This document shows, piece by piece, positions 41,496 through 50,195 of a DNA stretch of 64,000 bases. The stretch is from assembly GCA_030645735.1 (NCBI GenBank), contig JAUSNP010000005.1, positions 62,001 to 126,000 on the forward strand, given 5' to 3'. Each line of letters opens with the position of its first letter. Position 1 is the first letter of the stretch. Origin of the DNA: Candidatus Moraniibacteriota bacterium. GTDB taxonomy: Bacteria; Patescibacteria; Paceibacteria; Moranbacterales; UBA2206. Position numbers and translations under genes: made by a program. Under the pieces are notes generated by a model. It searched no databases, was not told the origin of the DNA, and saw only the letters and a list, made by a program, of their open reading frames with translations.

Positions 41496-42029
41496 ATGAC
41501 GAAATACTTGCTAGATAACTATGCATGGTCTTGTTTGGCTTTTGGCTTGATTGCTTTTCTGTGCTTGGATGGGTGGATTACTAAATTTATTCATGCTATG
41601 AGTGAGCGGTTTCAACAGAAGTATGGTTGGGACAATATGCTGTTGGCAAAATACTTAGCCGGAGCGCTTATGTCCATCTGGATTTTTATTGCTTTGGTGG
41701 CGACATTGTCGGATTTGCGAACGCTAGTGCTAAACATGTGTGTGGCTGGGTTGCTTAGTATCCCACCAGCCTCCCTTCTGCTTCTGGGCAAAAAGGCAAG
41801 AGGTAACTCATTATCTGCAAAAGTAATGCTTATTATTTTTAAGCAAATCCTTTGGATAGCTTTGATTGCGGTCGTCAGGATAAACTACATTGAAGAACAG
41901 CCACTGCAATGGGTTGCAATCATGGCGTTGGGAGTAATCGCCTTGATTGGTATTATCTATCTGGTTGCTCCAATCAACAAGAAATGCACGGACAATTTGC
42001 CGTGCCGTTATCCGGGAATTTCTGCTTGA
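41496..42029 (+). CDS. Hypothetical 177-aa membrane protein
   Basis: Not recognised. Five spans by hydrophobicity (about 9-28, 50-72, 76-97, 107-127, 136-157). SD AAGGGAG, own promoter and own terminator: SD-plus-terminator singleton. Confidence 0.65.
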   Translation: MTKYLLDNYAWSCLAFGLIAFLCLDGWITKFIHAMSERFQQKYGWDNMLLAKYLAGALMSIWIFIALVATLSDLRTLVLNMCVAGLLSIPPASLLLLGKKARGNSLSAKVMLIIFKQILWIALIAVVRINYIEEQPLQWVAIMALGVIALIGIIYLVAPINKKCTDNLPCRYPGISA

Positions 42030-42053
42030 CCATGCTCAGGCGCGCGCCACCCC

Positions 42054-42092
42054 AAAGCCCGACCTTGTTTTCACAAGAGGTTGGGCTTTTCT
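42054..42092 (+). terminator. Terminator
   Basis: AAAGCCCGACCTTGT-TTTCA-CAAGAGGTTGGGCTTTT. Confidence 0.85.
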
Positions 42093-42190
42093 TATTATTT
42101 GACGCGCTGATTATTTCTTGTTATTCTGCATCAATGCCAAACTTGGCATACAGATTGTTCTTACTAATAATTTTAGATTGAGGGGGTGAG

Positions 42191-42526
42191 ATGGCAGAGA
42201 CAATAATTAGAACATTTGAAGATCTGGTCAAGCTAATTATGTTGGGCAATCCCGATCCAGCAGCTGGAGGGCTTGTGCTATTAGATCGCCAGCTCTGGAA
42301 TCAACGCTGGGTCAAGTGTTCGATTTATCTGGGCGATGATAGCCCTGATGTGCTGTTGAGCGATTCTGCTGATAAAAATATTCGCACGACTAGCGAGGGA
42401 GGAGTTGAGCTGAGGGTCAATATGCTAGTTGATCAACATAAAAAGTTAATCGTGTATAAGGTCGAAGCAGACGGCCGACCCAGAAAGTTCATTTGGGAGA
42501 TGGACTATAAAAAGAGTAGCAAATAA
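42191..42526 (+). CDS. Hypothetical 111-aa protein
   Basis: Not recognised. Small soluble beta-rich protein (GLVLLDRQLWNQRWVKCSIYLG, LIVYKVEADGRPRKFIWEMDY). SD AGGGGGTG before ATG and a terminator after it: SD-plus-terminator singleton. Confidence 0.6.
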   Translation: MAETIIRTFEDLVKLIMLGNPDPAAGGLVLLDRQLWNQRWVKCSIYLGDDSPDVLLSDSADKNIRTTSEGGVELRVNMLVDQHKKLIVYKVEADGRPRKFIWEMDYKKSSK

Positions 42527-42546
42527 ATATTTGCTGCCACCACACG

Positions 42547-42580
42547 CGGGGTGCTTCTTTATGAGGCGCCCCTGTTTTTT
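42547..42580 (+). terminator. Terminator
   Basis: GGGGTGCTTC...GAGGCGCCCC followed by GTTTTTT. Confidence 0.75.
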
Positions 42581-42635
42581 ATGTTTAAAAATAATTTTTT
42601 TAGGATTTGAAACCGAAGTGGCAATTTTTGGGTGA

Positions 42636-42664
42636 TTGACACAAATTGCATAGTTTTCTAAGAT
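42636..42664 (+). promoter_or_regulatory. Promoter of the secreted protein gene
   Basis: TTGACA, 17 bases, TAAGAT. The leader that follows (about 42671-42813) has two perfect hairpins, CCCCAC-TGTGGGG and TTTCGC-AAAT-GCGAAA, then AAGCCGAAAAGGAGGCGGC. Confidence 0.6.
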
Positions 42665-42813
42665 ATAAATATCAAGAAGTAATTCAAGTTCTTTAATCCC
42701 CACTGTGGGGTTTCGCAAATGCGAAATAACAAAGCCGAAAAGGAGGCGGCGAAGTCTAGTCTAGTTTTTTTGTGAGAGGTAAAATAAAATAAATCTCAAC
42801 AAAAAGCGAGGCA

Positions 42814-43260
42814 ATGATGGAACAGATTAAATTGATGAAGCATAAGCTTTTATCGGCGCTGATGGCAGCACTCGTTCTCTTGTCCGGTGGATTCGTTGCA
42901 TCTGCAACCGCCGTGCCTAATGGCGTGACGGGATTGGCGACAAATGCCCTGGTGGTGATGCCCAACACCGAGAAGGGACAAATCGCGGCTACTTCACATG
43001 ACGCTGGCGTCATCATGTTGCTCATGGCCAAGGCGGGTCCGGCAGATCAGGAGGGTCTCGACCAGCGGAGTCTGGGGAATGACTCCTGGGGCGACAAGGT
43101 GATGGTCAAGGACGGATCGGCGGCCGACTGGGAACATCTCGGCAAAGCGGGCGGTCAATGGGTGGCCCATGGTTCATCCCGCAGTATCTATAAGGCGATG
43201 GCAGTGCAGGTCGGCGATCAGATCAACTACAGCGGCAAGGTCGAGAGCGCCATCATCTGA
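42814..43260 (+). CDS. Hypothetical secreted protein, GC-rich
   Basis: A 148-aa protein with a clear signal peptide (basic start, LLSALMAALVLLSGGFVASATA, cut near residue 33). The mature part is hydrophilic and has no Cys; no domain recognised. Codon and base use are distinctly richer in GC (GCC, GGC, AAG, GTG codons) than the neighbours, suggesting foreign origin or different selection. Own promoter, structured leader and terminator. Confidence 0.65.
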   Translation: MMEQIKLMKHKLLSALMAALVLLSGGFVASATAVPNGVTGLATNALVVMPNTEKGQIAATSHDAGVIMLLMAKAGPADQEGLDQRSLGNDSWGDKVMVKDGSAADWEHLGKAGGQWVAHGSSRSIYKAMAVQVGDQINYSGKVESAII

Positions 43261-43302
43261 TTCCCGGGCGAATCCCTCAACACAAGCTACACTCGTGGCA
43301 AA

Positions 43303-43345
43303 CATAGCCAGAGCCCTCATCCGGGGGTTTCTGGCTATCTTTTTT
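43303..43345 (+). terminator. Terminator
   Basis: ATAGCCAGA-GCCC...GGGTTTCTGGCTAT followed by CTTTTTT. Confidence 0.85.
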
Positions 43346-43459
43346 ATTTAAAGAAATTTTAGTGTTCCTAATGGAGCGCTTTTTTATTTGCCCAAAGCTG
43401 GGTTTTGGAATAAAATTTTTAGTAGAATACAAAATAAAAATAATTTCAAAAACAAAAAC

Positions 43460-43990
43460 ATGGGCGAGCCTGCTTATAAAAATCTTTTGACTTACAAATA
43501 TGCCGTGCTTATTTATGATATGAACAAAGAATTCATCGCACGATTTGTTTCTGGGGCAGAAAACATGAGGCAACGTCAACAGATGGACCAAGCGGCACGC
43601 TCATCCAAACAATGCATCGTCGAAGGCGCGATGCAGGGCACGAGTCTCAAGGGTTATATCAAAATGCTTGGAGTTTCGCGAGGGAGTTGGGAGGAATTGC
43701 TGGAGGATTATAAGGATATTGCCAGGCTTGGGAAAATTGAGGTTTGGAATTCTGAGGGGTTGAGGAGGGAAAGGGGGTTCAGGGTTTTCGTGAAAGACAA
43801 CGAACCTCTACCTCCTACACCTCCGCTACCTCCTGACTTCGCTGTGTCGGTCAACATTATGATTGATCTCATCACAAGGACAAACTTTCTTCTGGATCAA
43901 CAAAAAAGAGCGCTAGAAGAAAAGTTTTTGAGAGAGGGTGGTTACACTGAAAATTTGTACAAAAAACGCAGAGAAACGAGAGGGTTTTAG
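43460..43990 (+). CDS. Four-helix-bundle suffix-domain protein
   Basis: A 176-aa protein. YKNLLTYKYAVLIYDMNKEFI, QMDQAARSSKQCIVEGAMQ and SWEELLEDYKDIARLG follow the four-helix-bundle (S23/IVS-like) family; a proline-rich linker (PLPPTPPLPPD) leads to the last helix. This family is abundant in CPR genomes; function unknown. ATG 43460 matches the family; the upstream in-frame start is untranslated leader. Confidence 0.8.
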   Translation: MGEPAYKNLLTYKYAVLIYDMNKEFIARFVSGAENMRQRQQMDQAARSSKQCIVEGAMQGTSLKGYIKMLGVSRGSWEELLEDYKDIARLGKIEVWNSEGLRRERGFRVFVKDNEPLPPTPPLPPDFAVSVNIMIDLITRTNFLLDQQKRALEEKFLREGGYTENLYKKRRETRGF

Positions 43991-44010
43991 TTTGTAATAT
44001 TGAATATCCA

Positions 44011-44036
44011 GCAGCCTTGTTAGGGCTGTTTTTTTG
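44011..44036 (+). terminator. Terminator
   Basis: CAGCC-TTGTTA-GGGCTG followed by T7. Confidence 0.8.
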
Positions 44037-44155
44037 TCGCTCGACCTGTGGATAACTCGCCCTTGCCAATGTGGGTGAGTGGAGTAAAATAGGGAGGTAG
44101 GTAACTCAAGTGGTACATTGTGGGGATTCACAATTAGATACTACTGAATAAGCGC

Positions 44156-44195
44156 GAGATTGCCACGTCGTCCGCGGCGGACTCCTCGCAATGAC
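44156..44195. repeat. Half copy of the GTCATTGCGAG element before mraZ
   Basis: GAGATTGCCACGTCGTCCGCG...CTCCTCGCAATGAC matches the right half of 32859-32956. It ends 7 bases before the mraZ ATG and supplies an alternative in-frame ATG (44191). Confidence 0.8.
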
Positions 44196-44202
44196 AATAA
44201 AG

Positions 44203-44637
44203 ATGTTCATAGGCGAATACCAACATTTAGTTGACGAGAAAAAAAGATTGGCGGTGCCAAGCAAGTTTCGAGTCGAGTTGAAAAACAAAGTTGTGGTGAC
44301 ACGCGGACTTGATAAATGTTTGTTTGTCTATCCAATGAAAGCTTGGGAAGAGTTGGCCAGCAAATTGGGAACCTTGCCAGTCGGAGAAGCTGGCACCCGA
44401 AGTTTCACGCGTTTGATGTTGGCTGGAGCAGTGGATGTGGATGTGGACAAGCAAGGAAGAATTTTGATTCCAGATTATTTGAAAGAATATGCAGGACTGG
44501 CGAAAAATGTTGTGATTGCAGGACTGTATAATCGTTTAGAAATTTGGGATGAAAAGAAATGGAACGCATACAAGAAAGGTGCTGAGAAAAATTCAGATGA
44601 GATTGCGGAACAGTTGGGCAAGTTAGGAGTATATTAG
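44203..44637 (+). CDS. mraZ: Transcriptional regulator MraZ
   Basis: A 144-aa MraZ with two SpoVT/AbrB-like halves: FIGEYQHLVDEKKRLAVPSKFR and VDVDKQGRILIPDYLKEYAGL, each with the DxKGR-type turn. It binds repeats ahead of mraZ and regulates the division and cell-wall cluster. The ATG at 44203 matches the family start (MFIGEY). Confidence 0.95.
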   Translation: MFIGEYQHLVDEKKRLAVPSKFRVELKNKVVVTRGLDKCLFVYPMKAWEELASKLGTLPVGEAGTRSFTRLMLAGAVDVDVDKQGRILIPDYLKEYAGLAKNVVIAGLYNRLEIWDEKKWNAYKKGAEKNSDEIAEQLGKLGVY

Positions 44638-44639
44638 GA

Positions 44640-44762
44640 AATTCAAAATCCAAAATCTCAAATTCCAAATAAATACAAATATCAAAATCCAAAATGTTTT
44701 GAGTTTAGAAAATTGTAATTTTGAATTTATTTGGGATTTGTAATTTATAATTTGTAATTTAG
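44640..44762. repeat. CCAAATTC word hairpin between mraZ and rsmH
   Basis: AAATTCAAAATCCAAAATC on the left, GATTTGTAATTTATAATTTG on the right; same word family as 8-150. Confidence 0.7.
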
Positions 44763-45701
44763 ATGGTTATTCATAAACCGGTTTTGTTGAAAGAAAGTAT
44801 AGAACGATTAAATTTGAAATCTGAGTCCATTGCTGTGGACGCCACTCTGGGGGGAGGCGGACACAGCATTGGCATGTTAAATATAATTGGCAGAAGTGGA
44901 AAGCTCGTTGGTATCGATCAGGACACAGTGGCGGTGGAAAATTTCCGACAGAAAAATTCCGCGGACAATGTGATTTTGGTCAAAGACAATTTCGCTAATC
45001 TGAAAAATGTTTTGACAGAATTTGGTCCGCCAGCTGGCGGAGAAAAAGTAGATGCGATTCTGGCTGACCTAGGATATTCTTCCATGCAATTGGAAGACAC
45101 AGGGATTGGCATGAGTTTTCTGCAAGATGCGCCATTGGACATGCGCCTTGATCGTGATGGTAAGTTGTCTGCTAAGGCGGTAGTCAACACCTATTCACAA
45201 GGCGAGTTGAGCAGGCTTATCAAAAATTTTGGCGAAGAAAGATTTGCCAGTATCATTGCCAAGCGAATTGTGGATGCTCGCAAGAAAAAAGAAATTGAGA
45301 CGACCACTGATTTGGTGGAAATCATCAACACGGCTATTCCAGAAAAATTCAAGCACGGCAAACTGCATCCAGCCACTAAAACATTTCAGGCATTGCGCAT
45401 CGAAGTCAATCATGAATTGGAGGTTCTGGAAAAATTCATTCCGCAAGCAATTGAAGCATTGAATCCGGGCGGACGATTGGCCATCATTTCATTTCATTCA
45501 TTAGAAGACAGAATAGTTAAGGATATATTTCGGACACATGCTAGGGGATGCATCTGTCCAGCTGATTTTCCGATTTGCCAATGTGGCCAAATGGCGAAGG
45601 TCAAAATCATCACTAAAAAACCAGTTGAGCCAAGCGTTGAGGAGATTGCAGAAAATCCGAGATCACGCAGTGCCAAACTGAGAGTTTGTGAGAAGTTATA
45701 A
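44763..45701 (+). CDS. rsmH: 16S rRNA m4C1402 methyltransferase RsmH
   Basis: A 312-aa SAM-dependent N4-methyltransferase of 16S rRNA C1402. VDATLGGGGHSIGML (SAM site, about 25-40), DLGYSSMQLEDTGIGMSF, RLIRAIEI-like HPATKTFQALRIEVN and SFHSLEDRIVK are the family motifs. Cys/His-rich segment CICPADFPICQCG near the end is usual. Confidence 0.97.
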   Translation: MVIHKPVLLKESIERLNLKSESIAVDATLGGGGHSIGMLNIIGRSGKLVGIDQDTVAVENFRQKNSADNVILVKDNFANLKNVLTEFGPPAGGEKVDAILADLGYSSMQLEDTGIGMSFLQDAPLDMRLDRDGKLSAKAVVNTYSQGELSRLIKNFGEERFASIIAKRIVDARKKKEIETTTDLVEIINTAIPEKFKHGKLHPATKTFQALRIEVNHELEVLEKFIPQAIEALNPGGRLAIISFHSLEDRIVKDIFRTHARGCICPADFPICQCGQMAKVKIITKKPVEPSVEEIAENPRSRSAKLRVCEKL

Positions 45702-45815
45702 TCCCAGTTAAATAGCCAGCTACGCTGGCCTGTCCACTACGGAGACAGAATTTAACGGGATAAAAAACAAACATAAATATAAACAAACAATTTATTGTCA
45801 GGGGGCTGAAAATAA

Positions 45816-46244
45816 ATGTCGCGAGTTTTGATTCTAAACAAATCTGCATCGAGCTTGAAGAACGCTCGCTTGCAACGAAATTCGACCTATAGCAATGGCG
45901 CCTTTTGCGCTGTGCGCAGGAGCTTTTCGGAAAAGAGGAAATCTTTCAGTGCTGGCAGTGCCAATTTGAATTTGGTGTCTTTGGTTTTTGTGATGGTGTT
46001 CTGTGTTTGCATCGGTGGTGCGGCCTATCTCTATCAAGTGAATGATATCGCCACTAAGGGCTATGAAATTCGTGATTTGGAAAATCAGATTCAAGATTTG
46101 AGCAAGGAAAGCAAAAAGATGGAAATTCGGGAAGTGGAATTGCGCTCGATGTATAATATTGAAAAAGCTTCACAAGACTTGAATCTAGTTAACTCAAATG
46201 ATGTGACATATGTAGAAATCGACGGGCCAGTAGCTATGCGATAA
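45816..46244 (+). CDS. ftsL: FtsL-like division protein
   Basis: A 142-aa single-span protein: basic N terminus (about 1-48), one membrane span (LVSLVFVMVFCVCIGGAAYLY, about 52-72), then a coiled coil (DLENQIQDLSKESKKMEIREVELRS). Sequence is too divergent for a firm family match, but topology and place between rsmH and ftsI are those of FtsL. Its last codons (ATGCGATAA) form the outer arm of the inverted repeat downstream. Confidence 0.75.
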   Translation: MSRVLILNKSASSLKNARLQRNSTYSNGAFCAVRRSFSEKRKSFSAGSANLNLVSLVFVMVFCVCIGGAAYLYQVNDIATKGYEIRDLENQIQDLSKESKKMEIREVELRSMYNIEKASQDLNLVNSNDVTYVEIDGPVAMR

Positions 46245-46438
46245 TGGAGCTAGATTTCTTATCTCACCGCTTATTTTAAAAACTTCTATATTGCTTGCCT
46301 GCTAAAATTTTCTAATTTTGGCTGCAAACCCTTCAAAGCTCGTCAGGTTATCTCTATAGCCTTCCTCACTTTTCATGGTTTTCGCTCAAAATTATAAAAT
46401 TCTATCTAGGCATGAGATAAGAAATCTAGCTCTCGCAT
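46236..46438. repeat. Inverted-repeat element between ftsL and ftsI
   Basis: Perfect 20-bp terminal inverted repeats GAGCTAGATTTCTTATCTCA (46247-46266) and its complement (46413-46432), with an outer ATGCGA/TCGCAT pair that reaches the ftsL stop codon. The ~145-base core has no ORF. It may be a MITE or a structured RNA. Confidence 0.9.
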
Positions 46439-46442
46439 CTTT

Positions 46443-48314
46443 ATGTTTAATATACACAAAAAAAATTCAGAGGATATCGCAAACTGGCGGATTTATACAT
46501 TAGTTTTTGTATTTTTTGCAATCGTAGCGGTTCTCTTTCTTCGTTTTTATAGTTTGCAGTTTGTGCAACAGGAACAATACCGTGCTTTGGCGGAAGGACA
46601 ACATTCTTTTTTTCAAAATCTGATTCCCAAGCGTGGTGAGATTTTCATGAAAGACAAAAATGGAATCTATCCGGCCGCGGTCAATCGAGAAACAAAGCTG
46701 GCCTATGCAGTGCCAAAGGAGATTGAGAATCCAGCTGACGCAGCTTTTGCGGTGGCGCAAGTTTTGCAGATGGACGCAACTGAGCTCAAAGAAAAGTTTT
46801 CCAAAGAAAATGATTCTTATGAACCTTTGAAACACAGATTGAGTGATGAAGAAATTGCGAGCATCAACAATTTGAAACTGAAAGGATTGCATTTGTCGGA
46901 TGAAAGTTATCGCTATTATCCTTCCAATGAATTGGCCGCTAATGTGATTGGGTTTGTGGGCTGGAAAGATGATAAATTAGGCGGTCGCTATGGATTGGAA
47001 TCATATTTTGATGAAGAGTTGCGAGGCACAGAAGGTTCGCTGTTTCATCAGCGTGACGCTTCAGGTAGCTGGATTGGCGTGGGGCAGAAAGAAATCACTG
47101 CCGCGAGAGATGGAGATACGCTTTTTTTGACCATTGACCATATTGTACAATATCAAACGGAAAGAATTATTAAAAGCGCCGTGGAAAAATATGGCGCGGA
47201 TGGTGGGAACATCACGGTGATGGAGCCAGCTACCGGCAAGATATTGTCTATGGCAAGCTTTCCAACTTTCAATCCAAATGATTATGCCAAGACCGAAGAT
47301 ATCAATGCTTTCAGGAATCCAGCTGTGAGTGATGCCTATGAATCTGGTAGTGTTTTCAAAACTTTCACCATCGCGGCGGGGCTAGATAGTGAAAAGATTG
47401 CGCCAGATACAACTTACACCGACACAGGCGCCGTGAGTGAAGCAGGCTACACCATCAAGAATTCTGATTTGAAAGCCAATGGCGTGCAAACTATGACAGA
47501 AGTTTTAGAAAAGTCATTGAATACTGGCGTGATTTATGTAGAAAAATTGTTAGGCAATAAAAATTTTGCGGATTACATCACTAGGTTTGGATTTGGCGAG
47601 CGCACGGGCATCGATTTGATTGGCGAGCCCAAAGGCAATCTTAACAATTTAAAAAATTTGAAAAGTGACATCCAGTTTTTTACAGCTTCATTTGGTCAAG
47701 GCATCACGGTTACGCCGATTCAGTTGGCGGTAGCTTATAGTGCCATTGCTAATGGTGGTACACTGATGAAGCCACAGGTTGTGGAGAAAGTAGTTCATGG
47801 GGATGGTCGCGAAGAGATTATTGATGCGCAAGAGGTGCGACGGGTTATTTCCCAAAAAGCGGCCGCACAAACCTCACAAATTTTGCGCAGTGTGGTGGTG
47901 AATGGCCATGGCAAAAGAGCCGGTGTGCCAGGCTTTCTGGTAGGTGGCAAAACTGGCACAGCGCAAATTGTAGATGCGGAAACGAAAAATTATGCTGAAG
48001 GAAAATCTACAGGATCTTTTGGCGGCTTTGCGCCAATCAATGATCCAAAGTTTACTATTGTAGTCAAACTTGATAATCCAAGGAATGTGGAGTGGGCAGA
48101 ATCGAGTGCGGCGCCAGCCTTTGGAGAATTAATGAAATTTTTGCTAGAATACTATAATATAGAACCAACCGAAGCGTATACTCAAAAAGATTTAGATGCT
48201 TTCAATCAAGCGCACAACTTGATTCAATTTAAGAAAGAAGAGACAGAGGCTAAAGATGAAGTGGTTGCGCTAAAGCCTGAAGTAGCGGAAATTAAGAAAG
48301 ATAAAAAGAATTAG
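46443..48314 (+). CDS. ftsI: Penicillin-binding protein 2/FtsI-type transpeptidase
   Basis: A 623-aa class B PBP. One N-terminal span (about 17-38), dimerisation domain (KRGEIFMKDKNG), transpeptidase with SVFK (active Ser, near residue 303), SLNTG and GGKTGTAQ. Crosslinks septal peptidoglycan. Charged Lys/Glu-rich tail. murF starts on the next base after its stop. Confidence 0.95.
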   Translation: MFNIHKKNSEDIANWRIYTLVFVFFAIVAVLFLRFYSLQFVQQEQYRALAEGQHSFFQNLIPKRGEIFMKDKNGIYPAAVNRETKLAYAVPKEIENPADAAFAVAQVLQMDATELKEKFSKENDSYEPLKHRLSDEEIASINNLKLKGLHLSDESYRYYPSNELAANVIGFVGWKDDKLGGRYGLESYFDEELRGTEGSLFHQRDASGSWIGVGQKEITAARDGDTLFLTIDHIVQYQTERIIKSAVEKYGADGGNITVMEPATGKILSMASFPTFNPNDYAKTEDINAFRNPAVSDAYESGSVFKTFTIAAGLDSEKIAPDTTYTDTGAVSEAGYTIKNSDLKANGVQTMTEVLEKSLNTGVIYVEKLLGNKNFADYITRFGFGERTGIDLIGEPKGNLNNLKNLKSDIQFFTASFGQGITVTPIQLAVAYSAIANGGTLMKPQVVEKVVHGDGREEIIDAQEVRRVISQKAAAQTSQILRSVVVNGHGKRAGVPGFLVGGKTGTAQIVDAETKNYAEGKSTGSFGGFAPINDPKFTIVVKLDNPRNVEWAESSAAPAFGELMKFLLEYYNIEPTEAYTQKDLDAFNQAHNLIQFKKEETEAKDEVVALKPEVAEIKKDKKN

Positions 48315-49625
48315 ATGACAAACGAAAAATCTCAAAAAATATTAATTTTACAGAAAATCATGCGCTTCATGGCTGTTTCGGTTTTGAAAAAATATAATCC
48401 AAAAATCATCAGCATTACTGGCTCAGTCGGCAAAACTTCAACCAAGGAGGCAATTTCAACTGTTTTGGCGAGCAAATTTCGCGTCAGAAGGACGGAGAAG
48501 AATTATAACAATGAAATCGGTTTGCCATTGACCATCATTGGCGCCACCAGTGGCGAAAGCTCTTTAGTGGGCTGGTTTTTGGTTTTTTTGAAATGGTTGT
48601 GGATTATGCTTGCCCCGATTGAATATCCGGAAATTTTAGTTTTGGAAATGGGCGCTGACCGACCTGGCGACATTCAATATCTGACCAGCTTTATAAAGTC
48701 CAACGCGGGTGTCATCACTGACATTTCCTATAGTCACGTGGAATATTTCAAAGGCATCGAGGGCGTGGCCAGAGAAAAAGGTACCTTGGTCAAAGAATTG
48801 GATGAAAAGGGTTTGGCAGTTTTGAATGCGGACAATGAGTTTGTGGCTAAACTTGCCAGTCAAATCAAATGCAATGTGATCTCCTTCGGTTTTTCCGAAG
48901 AGGCGCAGATGCGCGTTAGCGATGTCTGTTTGGGTTGCGCAGGCCAAGCAGGTGATTTGAAAGGCCTGAGTTTCAAATTAAATTATAAAGGCACGACTAT
49001 TCCAGTTCGTCTTAATAATATTTTAGCTAAGCATCAAATTTATGCGGTGTTAGCGGCGATAGCGGTGGGTGATGGTTTTGGCATCAATCTGGTTGAAGCT
49101 GGCGCAGCTTTGGAAAACTTCTCTTTGCCGGTTGGGCGCATGAATTTGCTCTCTGGCCTCAAAAACACGCATATAATCGATGATACCTACAATTCTTCAC
49201 CCACCTCAGCTTTGGCAGCCTTGGAGGCCTTGGGCGAAATCAAAGCGACCAGAAAAATCGCAGTCTTGGGTGATATGTTGGAATTGGGTGAGGAGTCTGA
49301 AAATGGGCATAAATCCTTGGGCAAAAAATTTGCGCAAATCAAAGGGAGCATTTTTCTGGCCGTCGGCAATCGAATGAAGCAGACTGGCAAGGAATTAGAG
49401 AAAAATAATTTTCCAACTAAAAATATTTTTTATTTTGACAGTCCAGATGAGGCTGGCAAAAAGTTACAAGAAATTATGCAAGCGGGTGATTTGATTCTGG
49501 TGAAAGGTTCACAGGGCATGCGTATGGAAAAAGTGGTGGAAGAGGTGATGGCCGATTCAGCACAAGCCAAAAAACTTTTGTGCCGTCAAACAGAAGCATG
49601 GCGCACCACGCCTTTTGTGGGATAA
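48315..49625 (+). CDS. murF: UDP-N-acetylmuramoyl-tripeptide--D-Ala-D-Ala ligase MurF
   Basis: A 436-aa Mur ligase. ATP loop SITGSVGKTSTKEA (about 34-47), NYNNEIGLPLTIIG, EMGADRPGDI, IDDTYNSSPTSALAALE and LGDMLELGE are MurF motifs. The N-terminal substrate domain is reduced compared with E. coli MurF. Last gene of the division cluster. Confidence 0.93.
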   Translation: MTNEKSQKILILQKIMRFMAVSVLKKYNPKIISITGSVGKTSTKEAISTVLASKFRVRRTEKNYNNEIGLPLTIIGATSGESSLVGWFLVFLKWLWIMLAPIEYPEILVLEMGADRPGDIQYLTSFIKSNAGVITDISYSHVEYFKGIEGVAREKGTLVKELDEKGLAVLNADNEFVAKLASQIKCNVISFGFSEEAQMRVSDVCLGCAGQAGDLKGLSFKLNYKGTTIPVRLNNILAKHQIYAVLAAIAVGDGFGINLVEAGAALENFSLPVGRMNLLSGLKNTHIIDDTYNSSPTSALAALEALGEIKATRKIAVLGDMLELGEESENGHKSLGKKFAQIKGSIFLAVGNRMKQTGKELEKNNFPTKNIFYFDSPDEAGKKLQEIMQAGDLILVKGSQGMRMEKVVEEVMADSAQAKKLLCRQTEAWRTTPFVG

Positions 49626-49637
49626 TTGACGCCTGCG

Positions 49638-49704
49638 CCCCCACACTAACTTTGCATTGGCCTGTGGCCATCACCTTTGGTGATATGCAAGGTTAGTGTG
49701 GGGG
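49638..49704. repeat. Cruciform inverted repeat after murF
   Basis: CCCCCACACTAACTTTGCAT (49638-49657) and ATGCAAGGTTAGTGTGGGGG (49685-49704) pair with one mismatch; inside sit two small hairpins, TGGCC-TG-TGGCCA-like and ATCACC-TTT-GGTGAT. It has no T tail, so is not an ordinary terminator. Confidence 0.85.
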
Positions 49705-49717
49705 TGTGGATAACTTT

Positions 49718-49748
49718 TTGACATACAAAATCAAAATGGGTGTATAAT
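49718..49748 (+). promoter_or_regulatory. Strong promoter
   Basis: TTGACA, 19 bases, TATAAT. Drives the short transcript 49755-49860 and perhaps the 54-aa gene. Confidence 0.6.
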
Positions 49749-49754
49749 ATAGAT

Positions 49755-49860
49755 AGTAGAAAAGAAAAATAAATACACAATTGAATAGGGGGAAATCAAA
49801 GTCGCACTTTGAAAACAAAAGACAGTTTCTTGTGATAGGATATTGTCTTTTGTTTTTTTA
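49755..49860 (+). ncRNA. Candidate small RNA or attenuated leader
   Basis: A ~105-base transcript is predicted between a consensus promoter and a perfect terminator (AACAAAAGACA ... TGTCTTTTGTT, then T7). No ORF with a start. It precedes the 54-aa gene by 55 bases, so it could be a small RNA or the attenuator of that gene. Confidence 0.45.
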
Positions 49861-49914
49861 CAGAGGTCAAAACAAAAACCAAAACCAACAGCAAAACAAC
49901 GAGGGAGGAGAAAA

Positions 49915-50079
49915 ATGTCTGGACATAGAATAGACGTAGTTCCCGAGGAAGTTTTGAGCAGGAAGAAGGCTGCTTTGGCTGCTTTGGAGCATGGCTTAAC
50001 TGGAGATATCAGTAAAGAAGATCTTCGTAAAGCCAGGCGGGTTTTTATTGAACAAAATTGTCGTGGTGCGGAACATTGA
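49915..50079 (+). CDS. Hypothetical 54-aa protein
   Basis: Not recognised. Small charged helical protein (SRKKAALAALEHGLTGDISKEDLRKARRVFIEQN). GGGAGGAG before ATG 49915 decides this start over the longer ORF beginning 49843. Strong terminator follows: SD-plus-terminator singleton. Confidence 0.6.
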   Translation: MSGHRIDVVPEEVLSRKKAALAALEHGLTGDISKEDLRKARRVFIEQNCRGAEH

Positions 50080-50097
50080 AATATTCCAGCGCCAAAC

Positions 50098-50168
50098 AGC
50101 CCCAGAGAAACTTCATCAACATATTGAATCTAATATGTCGAAATTTCTCCGGGGCTCTATTTTTTTTG
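50098..50168 (+). terminator. Terminator
   Basis: AGCCCCAGAGAAA ... AAATTTCTCCGGGGCT with a second inner hairpin (CATATT/AATATG), then TATTTTTTTT. Confidence 0.8.
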
Positions 50169-50195
50169 TAATAAATATTTTTAGGCGAAATAAAA

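Noticed and set aside
43169..43351. 60-aa plus-strand ORF
   Set aside because: Out-of-frame shadow of the GC-rich secreted protein gene, running into its terminator.
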